From the NCBI GenBank assembly GCA_016302225.1, contig JAEDOB010000124.1, positions 1-6,656 of the forward strand: a stretch of DNA of 6,656 bases, written 5' to 3'. Origin of the DNA: Oscillospiraceae bacterium. Its GTDB lineage: Bacteria > Bacillota > Clostridia > Oscillospirales > Ruminococcaceae. The notes under the pieces are model-generated. The model saw nothing but the letters and a program-made list of their open reading frames with translations, ran no database searches and was not told the DNA's origin. This document shows positions 6,132-6,656 of the stretch, in pieces; within the stretch, counting starts at the first letter, position 1, and each line of letters begins with the position of its first letter. Position numbers and translations under genes: made by a program.

Positions 6132-6176
6132 GGCGTACATCATACCAAAACGGTAGGGTGTACGCCTTGTCTATTC
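6132..6176 (+). terminator. Rho-independent terminator of gene 3
   Basis: GGCGTACATCATACC (6132-6146) pairs with 6152-6166 in a 15-bp stem with one G-U pair and one A-G mismatch, around loop AAAAC. It is followed by TTGTCTATTC, a moderate U-rich tail, and starts 34 bases after the stop codon. The A-run just upstream could let it act on the opposite strand too. Confidence 0.75.
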
Positions 6177-6202
6177 ATAAATGTTTGATTTTCTGAAAGT
6201 GC

Positions 6203-6231
6203 TTGAAATGTGATGGAAAATATGATATAAT
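6203..6231 (+). promoter_or_regulatory. Probable promoter for the amidase transcript
   Basis: TTGAAA (6203-6208), 17 bases, then TATAAT (6226-6231), with TG at 6223-6224 forming an extended -10. It is the only convincing promoter between gene 3 and the amidase. Transcription would start near 6238, leaving a leader of about 210 bases that includes both intergenic repeats. Bases 6240-6307 show no other feature that I can identify. Confidence 0.65.
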
Positions 6232-6307
6232 TGTACCGGATCATGACAGCTTGTAATATTTGTCCCACGCTGCTGAATAGAATTTTATATAGTAAACGTC
6301 ATACATC

Positions 6308-6382
6308 TAAGGAACCGCCGATTAAATCGACAATTCTATTTCCTTTGGTACCTGAATGGCGTATCCGGGCGGGTTTTCCCTA
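6308..6382. mobile_element. MITE-like intergenic element, copy B
   Basis: This is the second copy of the element at 3414-3490, same orientation. The left end TAAGGAACCGCC and right end GGCGGGTTTTCCCTAA are imperfect inverted repeats, pairing with small bulges. It lies between the candidate promoter at 6203-6231 and the amidase ribosome binding site, so it is probably transcribed in that leader. No ORF is present, and the family is unknown to me. Confidence 0.5.
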
Positions 6383-6383
6383 A

Positions 6384-6431
6384 TCAAATTACGCTTAAAT
6401 AAAAATTATTTTTGTCGTTTACTAAAAATAA
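6384..6431 (+). repeat. AT-rich intergenic repeat, copy 2
   Basis: This copy matches 361-408 at 41 of 48 positions, with an exact 21-base core at 6402-6422. It directly follows the right end of the MITE-like element and ends 6 bases before the amidase ribosome binding site. It may be the trailing part of a longer repeat unit of which only this part survives in the first spacer. Confidence 0.6.
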
Positions 6432-6436
6432 CTTTT

Positions 6437-6443
6437 AGGGGGA
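6437..6443 (+). promoter_or_regulatory. Ribosome binding site of the amidase gene
   Basis: AGGGGGA lies five bases before the ATG at 6449, supporting that start. The signal-anchor segment also begins there. Confidence 0.7.
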
Positions 6444-6448
6444 TCTCT

Positions 6449-6656
6449 ATGAAATTTTCATTCAGCAAGGGTTCGTTTTGCATTGCTGCTGCGCTTTGTC
6501 TTGGTGTCGGACTTATCTTCTATTCAAAGGACAGGATAGCAAATTCGGTCTATACCGATATTTCCGCAGATGCTGCGCCTGTTATTGTGCTTGATGCGGG
6601 ACACGGTGGCATGGACGGAGGCTGTTCCTCCGCAGACGGTGTTCCCGAAAAGGGGA
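6449..6656 (+). CDS. N-acetylmuramoyl-L-alanine amidase (Amidase_3), CwlD-like, 3' end outside window
   Basis: The visible part is 69 codons. It starts with a basic residue pair around KFSFSK and a hydrophobic segment (FCIAAALCLGVGLIFY, residues 10-25), a signal anchor or signal peptide. It then enters a zinc amidase domain at residue 46 with IVLDAGHGGMDGG; the histidine in GHGG is the first zinc ligand of the Amidase_3 family, and the following GVPEKG is the usual next motif, whose glutamate is also a zinc ligand. These enzymes cut the bond between MurNAc and L-Ala in peptidoglycan outside the membrane. The short N-terminus leading straight into the domain resembles CwlD, which makes the muramic lactam of spore cortex, but the rest is needed to tell CwlD from other amidases. 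It is transcribed apart from the DUF4214 genes. Confidence 0.88.
   Translation, partial: MKFSFSKGSFCIAAALCLGVGLIFYSKDRIANSVYTDISADAAPVIVLDAGHGGMDGGCSSADGVPEKG

Overview
This window comes from a low-to-mid GC Gram-positive, most likely a gut or rumen Clostridia of the Ruminococcus/Oscillospiraceae type. The reasons are AGGAGG-type ribosome binding sites, promoters matching the housekeeping consensus, Gram-positive surface-protein modules (BspA-type leucine-rich repeats, an InlB B-repeat, a group-3 bacterial Ig-like domain, DUF4214), and a CwlD-like N-acetylmuramoyl-L-alanine amidase. No species marker is present, so the assignment is an inference.

All genes lie on the + strand. (1) Positions 2-280 hold the last 92 codons of a DUF4214 protein. 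(2) Positions 694-3261 encode an 855-residue secreted protein: signal peptide, unassigned probably beta-rich head, CxxCG knuckle, InlB B-repeat, Ig-like domain, unnamed beta-rich domain, then four DUF4214 half-repeats. (3) Positions 3639-6098 encode an 819-residue secreted protein: signal peptide, twelve BspA-type leucine-rich repeats, the same unnamed beta-rich domain, and the same four half-repeats. (4) Positions 6449-6656 hold the start of a membrane-anchored or secreted amidase that runs off the end.

The three DUF4214 genes form a tandem paralogous set: unrelated N-terminal heads are joined to one conserved C-terminal cassette ending in nearly the same residues. Each of the two complete genes has its own consensus promoter with an extended -10. 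All three are followed by a strong hairpin, so they look like separate transcription units and not one operon. Leucine codon choice changes sharply inside gene 3 where the leucine-rich repeats give way to the cassette, which suggests head swapping. The last 69 bases of genes 2 and 3 are almost identical, which suggests gene conversion.

The intergenic spacers (about 415, 377 and 350 bases) carry two copies of a roughly 75-base element with imperfect terminal inverted repeats, two copies of a separate AT-rich 48-base block, and a 90-odd-base long hairpin. The element copies look like small non-autonomous mobile elements or another dispersed repeat family. A plausible reading is a surface-protein diversification locus beside a cell-wall amidase gene. 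The function of DUF4214 is not known to me, and the role of the locus in adhesion or surface display is inference.
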